This document shows positions 53,501 to 62,744 of a stretch of DNA of 64,000 nt, in pieces. The translations under genes were made by a program, and so were the position numbers. This DNA is from Gottfriedia acidiceleris (GTDB lineage: Bacteria; Bacillota; Bacilli; Bacillales; Bacillaceae_G). Every line of letters starts with the position of its first letter. Position 1 is the stretch's first letter. The DNA lies in assembly GCF_004138285.1 (NCBI RefSeq), contig NZ_SCFN01000015.1:1-64000 (forward strand), read 5' to 3'. Below the pieces are notes generated by a model, which saw only the letters and a list, made by a program, of their open reading frames with translations, ran no database searches and was not told the DNA's origin.

Positions 53501-53887
53501 ATGGAAATTAAGAATATCCACCATGTTGCTATTATTTGTTCTAATTATGAATTGTCTAAGCATTTTTACATAAATTTATTAGGTTGTAAGGTAATTAAGG
53601 AAACCTATCGAGAGGAGCGAGACTCTTATAAATTGGACTTAAGTATTGGAGAAAATGGACAAATTGAGCTATTTTCCTTTCCTAATCCACCGAAGCGACT
53701 TACAAATCCAGAAGCAGTTGGGTTACGCCATTTAGCCTTTACTGTAACTGATATAGAAGAAAGCATTCAATACTTAAAGCAAAATGCTGTCTTTGTAGAA
53801 CCAATTCGCATTGATGAGTTAACAAATAAAAGATTTACATTTTTCCAGGATCCCGATGGCTTACCTTTAGAATTGTATGAAGAATAG
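53501..53887 (+). CDS. VOC family protein (lactoylglutathione lyase-like)
   Basis: A 128-residue glyoxalase-fold protein. Metal-site residues of this subgroup are visible: His in NIHHVAII, Glu in GQIELFSF, His in GLRHLAFTV and Glu in LPLELYEE, giving a full H-E-H-E set. This fits the SMU1112c/YaeR-like group, of unknown substrate. AGAAGGAGTTTTAAT precedes ATG 53501. Single gene with its own terminator. Confidence 0.88.
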   Translation: MEIKNIHHVAIICSNYELSKHFYINLLGCKVIKETYREERDSYKLDLSIGENGQIELFSFPNPPKRLTNPEAVGLRHLAFTVTDIEESIQYLKQNAVFVEPIRIDELTNKRFTFFQDPDGLPLELYEE

Positions 53888-53900
53888 ATTTTAAAAAACA

Positions 53901-53936
53901 AAATCCAATCTTAATGAAAGATTGGGTTTTGCTTTT
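53901..53936 (+). terminator. terminator of the VOC gene
   Basis: CCAATCTT/AAGATTGG stem flanked by A and T tracts. Confidence 0.85.
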
Positions 53937-53962
53937 TCCTTTTATCCTTCTCTTCTCGCTTT

Positions 53963-56185
53963 TTAAAGAGAAATCTTTATCTTATCTGATAAATTATATG
54001 TTTCACCATTAATTTCTAATGATACTGGTGGACCATACTCCTTTGTAACTGTTATCGTTTTTTTGGAAATTGTTATTTCAAGTCTTGATCCTTGCCATTG
54101 GAAAGGAAAAATCATTTTATCCCAATTTGAAGGTAATTTTGGATCAATTTTTAAACGATTTATGTCCATGGAGATGTTTGCAAAGCCAAAGATTGCTACT
54201 AGCCAATTTGCTCCCATAGATGCAGCATGAATTCCATCATCTGAAGATTTTGGATTCGGTCCTAAATCGATTAAACATCCTTCTTGAAATAATTGGTAAG
54301 ACTCTTCTTGATAATCACATCTTGCAGCGACAATTGCGTGAATTGATTTACTTATTGGCGAATCATGAACAGTACGCTCTTCGTAGTATTCTAAATTCTT
54401 TTTAACGATTTCCGTTGAGAACAATTCAGGGAAAAGATAGAGCAACATTACAACATCAGCTTGTTTTAATACTTGTAGTTCATATAGTTCTTGTAGAGAA
54501 TAATCTAATAGAATTTCCCGACTTGCAATGGATTGTCTATATTCTGTTAAATCAATCTCGGATTTTGTTAAAAATGTATCATCTTGCGGAATAATATTTT
54601 CATCATTTTGGTTTGGTAAATATAATCGCTTTAAAAAATCATCACACTTTTGCTTTAATTCTGCATCAGGATCATTGTATTTTCCCATAAAATTTAACGC
54701 ATTCTGCACATTATAAAAAGCCATGTAATTCGTATAAGCATTATTATCTACTTGATCTGTATATTCGTCTGGACCGATGACATTTTTAATGATTAAATCG
54801 CCATTTGTATCGGTTGTCCTACTTACCCAAAATCGCGCAGTTTCTTTCAGTAGTTCAAGTCCATCATTGGCCATAAAGCTTTCATCTAGCGTATTTTCAT
54901 AGTATTGTACGACAGCAAATGCAATGTCAGCTACAATATGTTCACTTGATTTTGCTAATTTTGAACTATGAACGATCTCGGGTATTGTAGTATTCTCCGA
55001 ACCTTTCTGTGTTTCTTCTTTTCCAGAAAAAGCACTTGCCCAAGGAAATAAAGTACCTTCATAACCTGATTGGTATGCATTTACTTTTGCTTCTTTAATA
55101 TGATGATAACGATATCTTAGTAATCTTTTAGCAATCTCTGGTTCAGTAAATAAGTGAAACGGTGCAATAAACATCTCTGTATCCCAAAATATTAAACCAT
55201 TATTGCCCTCACCAGTTAATCCCCTTGCGCCAATACTCAATCGATCATCATGCCCAGGAGTCATTGCTTCAATGTGGTACAAAGAAAAATCTAGAGCTAA
55301 TTGATCTGCTTGATCCTTTGAAGTTATGACTACTCTTTTCTGCTTCCAAAAATCCTGCCATTTGATTGTCGTACTATTTCTCAAATTATCATAACCCTCT
55401 GATAAAAATTTCTGTACAGTATTAACACAAGCTGCAGAAGGTTCTTCCCGTAACATATCATTAGAAGTATAAACTGAACTAATTTTTGAAAACTCAACAG
55501 TTCGCTCAACAACGAGCTCTTGTGTAATGGAGGCTAGGAGCTGATTATTTAACGTAAAATATGAAACTTCACTCTCATCAGGAGTTACACAGCATGTTGC
55601 GATAGCAATTTTATGTTTAGTCTCAGTAGTTTGATAAACACCATGCATAATTCGATTATCCATTATTCTTACTAATTCTTCTGTAAGTTCATTCTTTTGT
55701 TGACTGACACACTCCGCATTAATACCTGTTTTTATTTTAATCTTGGCATTACAATCTAAAGCTGTGACAGTAATTTTCGAAGCAAGTAAATGTAAATCAT
55801 CCTTTGAAACAAAACGCTGAAACAAAAAGTGGAATCGATTTCCATCTTTATTCTGCCAAATTACCTCTCTTATTAATTCGCCTGTCAGCATATTTAATTT
55901 TCGATCATAAAATGTAAATTGACCAGTTGCATTCGAAAAAATCTCACCATTTATTTCAATTTCCATTCCAATTAGATCTGGAAGATTCACAATCTTTGTC
56001 GTTTGACTTGGGGATAACTGATTATAGATACCCGCTATATACATCCCCCTAGTTTGTCCTGCATAGCTTTCTTCATGACAAGATCTCAAACCTAAGTAAC
56101 CATTACCTATTGCCATTAAACTGGCATATTTATTAATTAATTGTTCGTCAAATTCTTTTTCAGTAATCATATTTACTTCATTCAT
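53963..56185 (-). CDS. glycoside hydrolase family 65 protein (disaccharide phosphorylase)
   Basis: A 740-residue enzyme: N-terminal beta sandwich (1-270), (alpha/alpha)6 barrel (about 290-660) and small C-terminal beta domain. The catalytic acid is the Glu in VIGPDEYTDQVDNNAYTN, and YRYHHIKEAKVNAYQSGYEGTL-type segments are typical of GH65. The family phosphorolyses maltose, trehalose, kojibiose or nigerose to glucose-1-phosphate plus glucose. Which disaccharide is used cannot be told. No beta-phosphoglucomutase or sugar transporter is adjacent, which is unusual. AAAGGTGAGAG lies 10 nt before ATG 56185. Confidence 0.9.
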   Translation of the reverse strand: MNEVNMITEKEFDEQLINKYASLMAIGNGYLGLRSCHEESYAGQTRGMYIAGIYNQLSPSQTTKIVNLPDLIGMEIEINGEIFSNATGQFTFYDRKLNMLTGELIREVIWQNKDGNRFHFLFQRFVSKDDLHLLASKITVTALDCNAKIKIKTGINAECVSQQKNELTEELVRIMDNRIMHGVYQTTETKHKIAIATCCVTPDESEVSYFTLNNQLLASITQELVVERTVEFSKISSVYTSNDMLREEPSAACVNTVQKFLSEGYDNLRNSTTIKWQDFWKQKRVVITSKDQADQLALDFSLYHIEAMTPGHDDRLSIGARGLTGEGNNGLIFWDTEMFIAPFHLFTEPEIAKRLLRYRYHHIKEAKVNAYQSGYEGTLFPWASAFSGKEETQKGSENTTIPEIVHSSKLAKSSEHIVADIAFAVVQYYENTLDESFMANDGLELLKETARFWVSRTTDTNGDLIIKNVIGPDEYTDQVDNNAYTNYMAFYNVQNALNFMGKYNDPDAELKQKCDDFLKRLYLPNQNDENIIPQDDTFLTKSEIDLTEYRQSIASREILLDYSLQELYELQVLKQADVVMLLYLFPELFSTEIVKKNLEYYEERTVHDSPISKSIHAIVAARCDYQEESYQLFQEGCLIDLGPNPKSSDDGIHAASMGANWLVAIFGFANISMDINRLKIDPKLPSNWDKMIFPFQWQGSRLEITISKKTITVTKEYGPPVSLEINGETYNLSDKIKISL

Positions 56186-56302
56186 ATAGTTAAACTCTCA
56201 CCTTTATAAAAATTCATATAGTAAAAGTTTGCAATAAATCTTCTCATTTTAAACTTGATATTATAAAAATATTGGCTGATTTGTTAAAAACACGTTTATT
56301 GA

Positions 56303-56341
56303 CGACAAAAAAAATCGTGTCACTGTTTTCCAACACGATTT
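56303..56341 (-). terminator. terminator of the PhnB-like gene
   Basis: AAATCGTGT/ACACGATTT stem, 12-nt loop, T tracts on both strands. Confidence 0.88.
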
Positions 56342-56355
56342 TTTCTTGCGGTTCT

Positions 56356-56757
56356 TTATTTATTTTTTACGAGAGTTAATTGCCAAGATACACCATATTT
56401 ATCATTCACCCATACAAACTTTTCACTGAATGGATATGATTGCAAAGGCATTAATACTTCTCCATCTTCACTTAATTGTTTGTATGCATTTTCAATTTCT
56501 TCATTTGTTTCACAAGTCACATATAATGAAACAGCTGGTGTAAACGTAAATTTATGTTTAACGGTACTATCAATGCACATAAATTGTTGGCCGTTTAATG
56601 TGAAAGTAGCATGTATTACTTTCCCTTCAAACTCCCCCATATCTGCTCCATAATGCGTAATATTTACAACCTCTGAATCTTTAAATAGTGACATATAAAA
56701 ATTCATTGCTTCTTCTGCTTGTCCTTCAAACATTAAAAATGTTGTAATTTTTTGCAT
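56356..56757 (-). CDS. VOC family protein (PhnB/YdeB-like)
   Basis: A 133-residue protein of the PhnB branch of the VOC fold: ITTFLMFEGQAEEAMNFYMSLF at the start, FMCIDS in the middle and the ending KYGVSWQLTLV. Members were once annotated as 3-demethylubiquinone methyltransferases, but that role is not supported. AAAGGGAGTTGACTAAAA precedes ATG 56757. It lies 58 bp after the lyase gene on the same strand. Confidence 0.88.
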   Translation of the reverse strand: MQKITTFLMFEGQAEEAMNFYMSLFKDSEVVNITHYGADMGEFEGKVIHATFTLNGQQFMCIDSTVKHKFTFTPAVSLYVTCETNEEIENAYKQLSEDGEVLMPLQSYPFSEKFVWVNDKYGVSWQLTLVKNK

Positions 56758-56815
56758 TTTTAGTCAACTCCCTTTTTCATTAATATTGAAAATTCATTGA
56801 TAAACAATTTTGGTT

Positions 56816-57967
56816 TTATAGTGATTTCATTTCCTCGTTTAATTTGTTAAAAATACTGTGAAGATCCTCTTTAGAGATTGTTGAATATAAGTCTCCAATA
56901 CTAATCTCGCAATAACAAACTTCCTCATTAACTGGCCTTAAATTACCAGTAATACCAATTTTTGTTTCTTCATGAATAGATTGAAGTATGTTTTTAATCT
57001 TTTCGAGCGGAGCATTAAAATGGACATGAAACATATTAGAAACAGGAATAGTTGGTACAGTATTGATTGCTTGGCAACTATTAAAGAATTTAGCTAACTC
57101 AACTGCATCGTCATAGTATTGCCCCATCTTATTTGCTCGTTGATCAAAATAAAAATTTGCACTTATTATGTAAGGATAAAGACTAATTAAATCTCCTCCA
57201 TGTCTTCTTTTCCAAACTTTTGATTCGTCGATAAAATCACGGTCACCAGCAAGAATTGCTCCCGCTACTCCCCCAATACCTTTATAAAATGACATATAAA
57301 CACTATCAAATAAGCTACATAATTCAGAAGCCGTCTTCTTATAGTATGGGAGAATTTCCATTAATCTAGCACCATCTAAATGCAATTTAATTCCCTTTTC
57401 ACGGCAGTATGAAGAAATTGATTCTAGTGTTTCATATGATGGTAGTTGCCCACCAATTTCTCTTTGTGGTAATTCAAGTAATAAACAAGAGATTTCCTCA
57501 TCCATTGCTAAAACATCCTCTATCTCAATAACACGACTTTTATCTGCTAGTAAAATAGGCTGTATATTATGTAGTTTTTTTAAACCATCTTCTTCATGAA
57601 TTTCTAAATGTGATAAAGGATGATAAGCAACTTTATTGATTCCTTTTTGATCACACCAAATTCTTAAAGCGATTTGCTGAGCCATCGTACCACTAGGAAA
57701 AAACACTGCTGATTCTTTTCCTAAAAACTCTGCCATTTTTTCTTGAAAATCTTCAATAAAATTCCCTACTCCATAAAGATCGCTTTCTTCATTACCATTA
57801 AAGTCTTTTAGTGCATCCTTTAGTACTTGAATATTTCTAAATCCATTACCTGCTAATTGTTGTTTTGTATTTTTAAATGATTCTATAAAAGGATTAATTT
57901 TATTCAAATTGAACTCTTCCTTCCAACTATTAAATTTACTTTTATCCCACTTAAAAAAATTCTCCAT
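56816..57967 (-). CDS. threonine aldolase-like beta-eliminating lyase (PLP)
   Basis: A 383-residue PLP enzyme of the threonine aldolase/beta-eliminating lyase family. AVFFPSGTMAQQIALR is the cofactor-phosphate region, LHLDGARLME has the Asp that holds the pyridine nitrogen, and MSFYKGIGGVAG contains the PLP lysine. True L-threonine aldolases are usually about 340 residues; here an N-terminal extension of about 40 residues is present, so the substrate may differ. Start ATG 57967 or TTG 57976 (AAGGAT 4 nt before). The methyltransferase gene ends about 30 bp upstream, suggesting an operon. Confidence 0.82.
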   Translation of the reverse strand: MENFFKWDKSKFNSWKEEFNLNKINPFIESFKNTKQQLAGNGFRNIQVLKDALKDFNGNEESDLYGVGNFIEDFQEKMAEFLGKESAVFFPSGTMAQQIALRIWCDQKGINKVAYHPLSHLEIHEEDGLKKLHNIQPILLADKSRVIEIEDVLAMDEEISCLLLELPQREIGGQLPSYETLESISSYCREKGIKLHLDGARLMEILPYYKKTASELCSLFDSVYMSFYKGIGGVAGAILAGDRDFIDESKVWKRRHGGDLISLYPYIISANFYFDQRANKMGQYYDDAVELAKFFNSCQAINTVPTIPVSNMFHVHFNAPLEKIKNILQSIHEETKIGITGNLRPVNEEVCYCEISIGDLYSTISKEDLHSIFNKLNEEMKSL

Positions 57968-57998
57968 AAAGACCAATAAATCCTTGAATCTTAATAAA

Positions 57999-58607
57999 TT
58001 AGTAAGTTAATCGATAGACTAAAAATCTTTCATTTTGATTTTTCTTATAAGCATCTGCTAATAATATCTCTTGTTTTAATTCAAAGGCAGTCTGATTTTC
58101 CAAAAAATAAATATAATCATCAGAACTATAATACAAAATGATTTCAACATTTCTTTTTGATTGCTCAACTGAAATTAAAATGTTATTAATGATATTCATA
58201 AAAATTTGGATTGAAAATGGATTAAAAAAATAGAAACAATTATCTAATGGATTAATTTGATAATCTTCTGCCAAGCAGCAATAAAACAGGATCTTGTCTT
58301 CACTTGTCTTTGTTTTTTTTATGTAATTCTTTTTATTTTCAATAGCTTCATTATAATATTTTTCACTCATTTCAATTCCAACAACAGTAGCATTAAATAA
58401 GCTATTTATATAGAAGTTTAATCTTCCTTTACCGCATCCGAAATCAACTATTCGATCCTTGCTTGAAAGTATGTATTGTTTAAATAGTTGTTGTAAAGCG
58501 CTATAAGGTGTTGGCTCATATCGATGATAATGAAAAGATTCATTAAATCCTTTTTGCTCTCCCTCTGTTTTTATATTCAGTAGATTATCATAATACTTAT
58601 CGTCCAT
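57999..58607 (-). CDS. class I SAM-dependent methyltransferase
   Basis: A 202-residue methyltransferase. The SAM-binding glycine loop is IVDFGCGKGRLNFYI near residues 53-67, with the acidic VVGIEMSEKYY on strand 2 and CFYFFNPFSIQIF as motif IV. This resembles small-molecule or RNA-type methyltransferases of unknown substrate. The site before ATG 58607 is weak (GTGGAAAA). It starts the apparent operon with the PLP lyase. A/T content is high compared with its neighbours. Confidence 0.85.
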   Translation of the reverse strand: MDDKYYDNLLNIKTEGEQKGFNESFHYHRYEPTPYSALQQLFKQYILSSKDRIVDFGCGKGRLNFYINSLFNATVVGIEMSEKYYNEAIENKKNYIKKTKTSEDKILFYCCLAEDYQINPLDNCFYFFNPFSIQIFMNIINNILISVEQSKRNVEIILYYSSDDYIYFLENQTAFELKQEILLADAYKKNQNERFLVYRLTY

Positions 58608-58683
58608 TTTTCCACGACCATTCGAACTAATATTTTGTAAGTATCTTTATCATACCGTTTAAAAATAGTTCAGTCTAACCTTA

Positions 58684-58714
58684 CAAAAAGAAGCGTGTTA
58701 TTTAAACACGCTTC
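58684..58714 (-). terminator. terminator of mupG
   Basis: GAAGCGTGTT/AACACGCTTC stem, 5-nt loop, T tract on the bottom strand. It overlaps the last codons of the gene. Confidence 0.88.
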
Positions 58715-59766
58715 AACTTAAATTTCTTACCCGCTCCAATATATTGTAATAATGATAGATCGTCTTCAATAATCATCCCTATTACATTTACTTTCTCATC
58801 GATTGGTAGATTAGTAAGCATAATTTGTAGCTCTCCTCCATATCTGCCATATAATTCATTATCAATTGTAATTGAGCCCATGTTTCTTATGATCGTATTT
58901 GCTGGTTTTAGACTATTCTCGCCAAAGCTACCGTATAATCTAGATTCCATTGATCGAATACAATCGCGTGCAGGATCTTCTCGATTGGTGTGAACTTGCT
59001 CCACTATGGAAAGGATTTCTTCATCTTTTGAGTACGGTCTATATCTTAATTCAATAAAATCCTTTGTTTTTGAAAGAGCCTCCATCGTTTCTATTTTTAT
59101 ACTAATATCACCAACTAAAATTTTATCTATGTGACAGTTTTGAGTTAGGTCTAAATAAGCTAGAAGAGGGTTAATTCCACGATGTTTTTCTAATGTTGGT
59201 AGTCCTTTAAATAGAGGTCCTCTCATTTCATCATTTCCAGGAATAAATGCCATTGTTGAAATTCCAAAGCTTTTTAACCATTTGTTTTTTTCAATTAAAT
59301 AAGTTGTTGCTAATCCGGTTTCTGGGCGGGGATAAAAATTATGCCAAGCTTCTACGTTTTTAGTTTGTAATCCGCATTTAAGCAATTCGTCTAAAAATGC
59401 AGGCGTAAGTGTACTAGCATTAAGTGCAATCTTCATTTTTTTAGAAAGATCTACTATTTGTTCTTCGTTTAATCCGTAATCTACTCTTAATCCAGTAACT
59501 CCCCAATTTTGTAATTCGCTGACGTTTGAGTAATCTACTCCTAAATGAGTTAGTGATTTTGCTGAAATATCTGCCATAAGCTCCATTTCGTTTTCTATTG
59601 CTGCTGTACCAAGTAGTTGAAGAAGTGTTTTATAAGTTGAAGGGTCATCTTCAGGAATGTGTAATGAGGTAAATATTGAATGAAATCCATTACTTTTTGC
59701 GATTTCGATATATTGTTTATTCTTCTCAATATTTTTTTCAGATAAATAGATTGATATACCTAACAT
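58702..59766 (-). CDS. mupG: MupG family TIM-barrel protein (DUF871, 6-phospho-N-acetylmuramidase)
   Basis: A 354-residue protein with a TIM barrel (MLGISIYLSEKNIEKNKQYI onward) and a C-terminal cyclophilin-like domain (from about 245). Characterised relatives in S. aureus cleave MurNAc-6-phosphate-GlcNAc during cell-wall recycling. The family features GFHSIFTSLHIPEDD, LRVDYGL and HNFYPRPETGL are present. GAAGGAAGATGG precedes ATG 59766. A MurR/RpiR regulator lies 3 kb upstream beyond the M6 protease; no murQ or murP is in the window. Confidence 0.87.
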   Translation of the reverse strand: MLGISIYLSEKNIEKNKQYIEIAKSNGFHSIFTSLHIPEDDPSTYKTLLQLLGTAAIENEMELMADISAKSLTHLGVDYSNVSELQNWGVTGLRVDYGLNEEQIVDLSKKMKIALNASTLTPAFLDELLKCGLQTKNVEAWHNFYPRPETGLATTYLIEKNKWLKSFGISTMAFIPGNDEMRGPLFKGLPTLEKHRGINPLLAYLDLTQNCHIDKILVGDISIKIETMEALSKTKDFIELRYRPYSKDEEILSIVEQVHTNREDPARDCIRSMESRLYGSFGENSLKPANTIIRNMGSITIDNELYGRYGGELQIMLTNLPIDEKVNVIGMIIEDDLSLLQYIGAGKKFKLKRV

Positions 59767-59920
59767 AGTCTCTTTCCATCTTCCTTCTATTAGAATTATA
59801 CTAATCTGTTATCATTTTAAACTTACGAAATTAAAAGTCAATATAATATATAAAATAAGCGAAATTTAATTTCGAAAGAAAGTAATATAAATCTATTGTT
59901 TCCTATTAATCATTTAAAAT

Positions 59921-59953
59921 TAAAAAAGAAAGGTAACATTAAGCTACCTTTCT
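59921..59953 (-). terminator. terminator of the M6 protease gene
   Basis: AGAAAGGTA/TACCTTTCT stem with a 9-nt loop and six T residues on the bottom strand. Confidence 0.9.
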
Positions 59954-59962
59954 AGTTCATTA

Positions 59963-62341
59963 TTATTTATAAACTACGATTGCTCCAACTGATTTGTCAG
60001 TAGATTGACCATTAACTCGAACTTTTAAACCAAAGTGTCCGATGTTACGACCAGCATCTGGTAAGAATTGATTATTGTAGTCTTTGCTATCATTAAATAA
60101 AGAGATACCTTCTTGACTTGGAGATTTCAATTCTTCTCCTGTTGAATAAGCAATGTTATAACCTGAAGTCGGATTTAATCCGAATGCTGCATCCGCTACA
60201 TGGAAACGAGCACTTGCTTCAGCGCCATAGTTCCATAATAAGTTTGTATCGTCGTGAGCATCAACAACACCTAAGAAACCATCACCTGGGTGAATACCTG
60301 TCCAGTTTTCTGTAAAGCTATCATCAACATACCATACTACTAAACCACCATCGTAGCTCATTAGAGAGTTTCCGCGTTTAATGTGAGCTAAACCTTCGTC
60401 AGCACCTTTATGGTTACGCCACTCTAATAAGTAGTAATGATTTGAATATTTGTTTCCATCGAATTTTGAAAATCCTTTTAAAGTGAATGGAGAAGTTGCA
60501 TTTTCAGCACCATCATCAACAATTGTAGCGCCATCTGCTACTACTTTAATATTATCTGCAAAGAATCCAACGTTTGAAGTACCCCAGTCAGTTGCAGAAC
60601 GTAAGCGAAGCTGAATTTTTTGGCCTTTATATGCTGATAAATCAAAGCTTTGTGCTTCCCATCCATTTGATGTTCCAGTGAAACCAGGCATTGAATTTAA
60701 GATTGTTGGATATCCGTCAGCTACAACGTCACTTCTAGTGTGAGTGTTACCTAATGATTTCCAAGTCGCACCATTATCAGTTGAAACTTGAACAAATGCG
60801 AAATCCCATTGTTCTTCCATATCGTACCAAGCGTCAAAAGTTAATGTTGCTGAAGCTTTTCCTGTTAAATCTACATTTGTTACTAAACTATTATCCATTT
60901 CATCTGCTTGTCCACCCCAATACTCATAAGTGCCAGCAGCAGGTTTATTAACAGGTGTTACCTTTTTCGGTAAATTCACTTGAATAGCTTGGTTATTTTG
61001 ACCAAGTGGTGAATTTGCTTGATCTAATAAGAATTGAGTACCTTTTGTAGATACATCATCCCAATTTACAACAGTTGGGTTAGTCCATTTTCCACCTAAT
61101 GTTGATTGGAAATATGATTTTGCCCAAGGAGAGAAACCTGTTGGTTCTGTTCCAGGAATCTTTCCTGCCCAAGAACCAGCTGACATGATTGACCAATATT
61201 CAACAGCTTCACCAGCACCAGAGTAAATTGTATCATACTCATCTGGTAATCCTAAATCATGACCATATTCGTGTGCAAATACACCAGTTGCACCGTCTTC
61301 AGCCATCATTGTGTAGTCATAGAATCCAGGTTTTCCTTTTCCAAGTCCATCTGGATCAAAGAATTTAGCAGAACGATGTGACCAAATTGCATTATCTCCA
61401 AGTGCTCCACCGCCAGCATCTTGTCCCATACCTGAGTGAATAATTTGTAGATGATCAACTAAACCATCTGGCTCCCAGTAGTTTCCATCTCCATCTAAAT
61501 CATGTGGATCTTCTAAATCATAATCTTGTAAAGGAATTCCAGCAGCTAATGCAGCGTTATAAGTATCAACTACTAATTGTTTTGATCCGCCTGGCGTTAC
61601 ATTATCATGTCCAGTTGCAGAATCTTTTCCATAATATGCTGCAGTGCCTGGTACTTTTAGCCAACCATATGCTTTACCGTCAATTGTATAAGTTCCGCCA
61701 GATTGTTGTTCATAATATTGTTTTTGTGAAAGGAAAGTTTCTCCGTTTGGACCTTTGACTCCATTTTTACCAAAAATCAAATCTTCATAGTGTTGTGTAT
61801 TATAATCAGAATAGTAATTGTCTGTATCTTCCTTCGTAAGTTTATTATGAGGGAAATCAGAATACTCTACCATTAATGTTAATAGTTTACCCTTCTTTTG
61901 AACACCTGGAGAAGCTGATTCTTTAACTGGATCTGGAGTACCTTTTAATTGACCATTTTTCTTACCGTTTCCGTGTAATAGGCCATTATTAAAATCCTTA
62001 AATTCACTATGTTTAGTAGCTTCTGCTTTCTTTACTTTACTAGCAATTGGATCTTTTTCTGTTACTAGATCCGCTTGACCTTTAACCTCTAAATATTTTT
62101 GTAATGCAGCTTGTTTCTGTGCTTGAGAAGCATTGGCAGAAACCACCCCACGTTTAACTAATGATTCTAATAACTTATCGTCATTAACTAACGATAAATC
62201 TAAAGTACTTTTTGAATGCTTAGCTAATGCACTATGCACTTTACTTAAGCTTTCAGATGATGCTGTTTTTAATGGAATTCCAGAAAATAAAGTTCCGGCA
62301 ACCATTACTGATGCAAAACTAGTTACTACAAACTTGTTCAA
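59963..62341 (-). CDS. secreted M6 family metalloprotease (immune inhibitor A-like)
   Basis: A 792-residue exported zinc protease. Signal peptide about 1-27, propeptide to about 150, catalytic domain with HEYGH at 357-361 (HExxH, with LGLPDEYD following), then a MAM/jelly-roll-like region (GKASATLTFDAWYDMEEQWDFAFVQVS) and a C-terminal domain. InhA proteins of the B. cereus group degrade host and self proteins. The start is TTG 62341 with AAGGGGGGCTTAAT upstream; no ATG fits. The 400-bp upstream region shows no copy of the operator seen before the S8 protease. Confidence 0.92.
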   Translation of the reverse strand: MNKFVVTSFASVMVAGTLFSGIPLKTASSESLSKVHSALAKHSKSTLDLSLVNDDKLLESLVKRGVVSANASQAQKQAALQKYLEVKGQADLVTEKDPIASKVKKAEATKHSEFKDFNNGLLHGNGKKNGQLKGTPDPVKESASPGVQKKGKLLTLMVEYSDFPHNKLTKEDTDNYYSDYNTQHYEDLIFGKNGVKGPNGETFLSQKQYYEQQSGGTYTIDGKAYGWLKVPGTAAYYGKDSATGHDNVTPGGSKQLVVDTYNAALAAGIPLQDYDLEDPHDLDGDGNYWEPDGLVDHLQIIHSGMGQDAGGGALGDNAIWSHRSAKFFDPDGLGKGKPGFYDYTMMAEDGATGVFAHEYGHDLGLPDEYDTIYSGAGEAVEYWSIMSAGSWAGKIPGTEPTGFSPWAKSYFQSTLGGKWTNPTVVNWDDVSTKGTQFLLDQANSPLGQNNQAIQVNLPKKVTPVNKPAAGTYEYWGGQADEMDNSLVTNVDLTGKASATLTFDAWYDMEEQWDFAFVQVSTDNGATWKSLGNTHTRSDVVADGYPTILNSMPGFTGTSNGWEAQSFDLSAYKGQKIQLRLRSATDWGTSNVGFFADNIKVVADGATIVDDGAENATSPFTLKGFSKFDGNKYSNHYYLLEWRNHKGADEGLAHIKRGNSLMSYDGGLVVWYVDDSFTENWTGIHPGDGFLGVVDAHDDTNLLWNYGAEASARFHVADAAFGLNPTSGYNIAYSTGEELKSPSQEGISLFNDSKDYNNQFLPDAGRNIGHFGLKVRVNGQSTDKSVGAIVVYK

Positions 62342-62690
62342 ATTAAGCCCCCCTTAATAATTTTCATACTACATTTTAATAATATTCTAAAAATTCTTTA
62401 AATCACAGAGGGTTTTTTTCATCAAATACTTACAAAATTCACAATATTTTTACAAATAATTTACTTTACAACATAAAAATACGTCGAATTTCGTCAGTTT
62501 TTATAACTTGCTTTTTTAAAGAATCTACCTTTAGTCTTATATTAATCTTTTTATCTAGTATTTATAACTAGCACTTTAGAATTATTAAAATTGCATTAAA
62601 ATTGAAAATAAAAATATAATACATGTAATTATAACTATATACAAAAAATTCACTCTTCAAATTTTGACATTTTTTTCCTTATCAATATAA
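62342..62690. other. intergenic upstream of the M6 protease
   Basis: Very A/T-rich, gene-free. A leftward -10 such as TATTAT near 62380 is possible, but I cannot assign a promoter with confidence. No RNA motif recognised. Confidence 0.4.
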
Positions 62691-62728
62691 CAAAAAAGAA
62701 GATAAGTAAAATTTTTTTACCTATCTTC
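62691..62728 (-). terminator. terminator of the murR-like gene
   Basis: GAAGATAAGTAAA pairs with TTTACCTATCTTC with one mismatch; a T tract follows on the bottom strand. Confidence 0.85.
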
Positions 62729-62744
62729 CTTAACTAGATTTGGA

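Noticed and set aside
62342-62690. Copy of the S8-protease operator before the M6 protease
   Set aside because: A TTGACAT occurs near 62664, but there is no second arm at the required distance and no matching -10 block.
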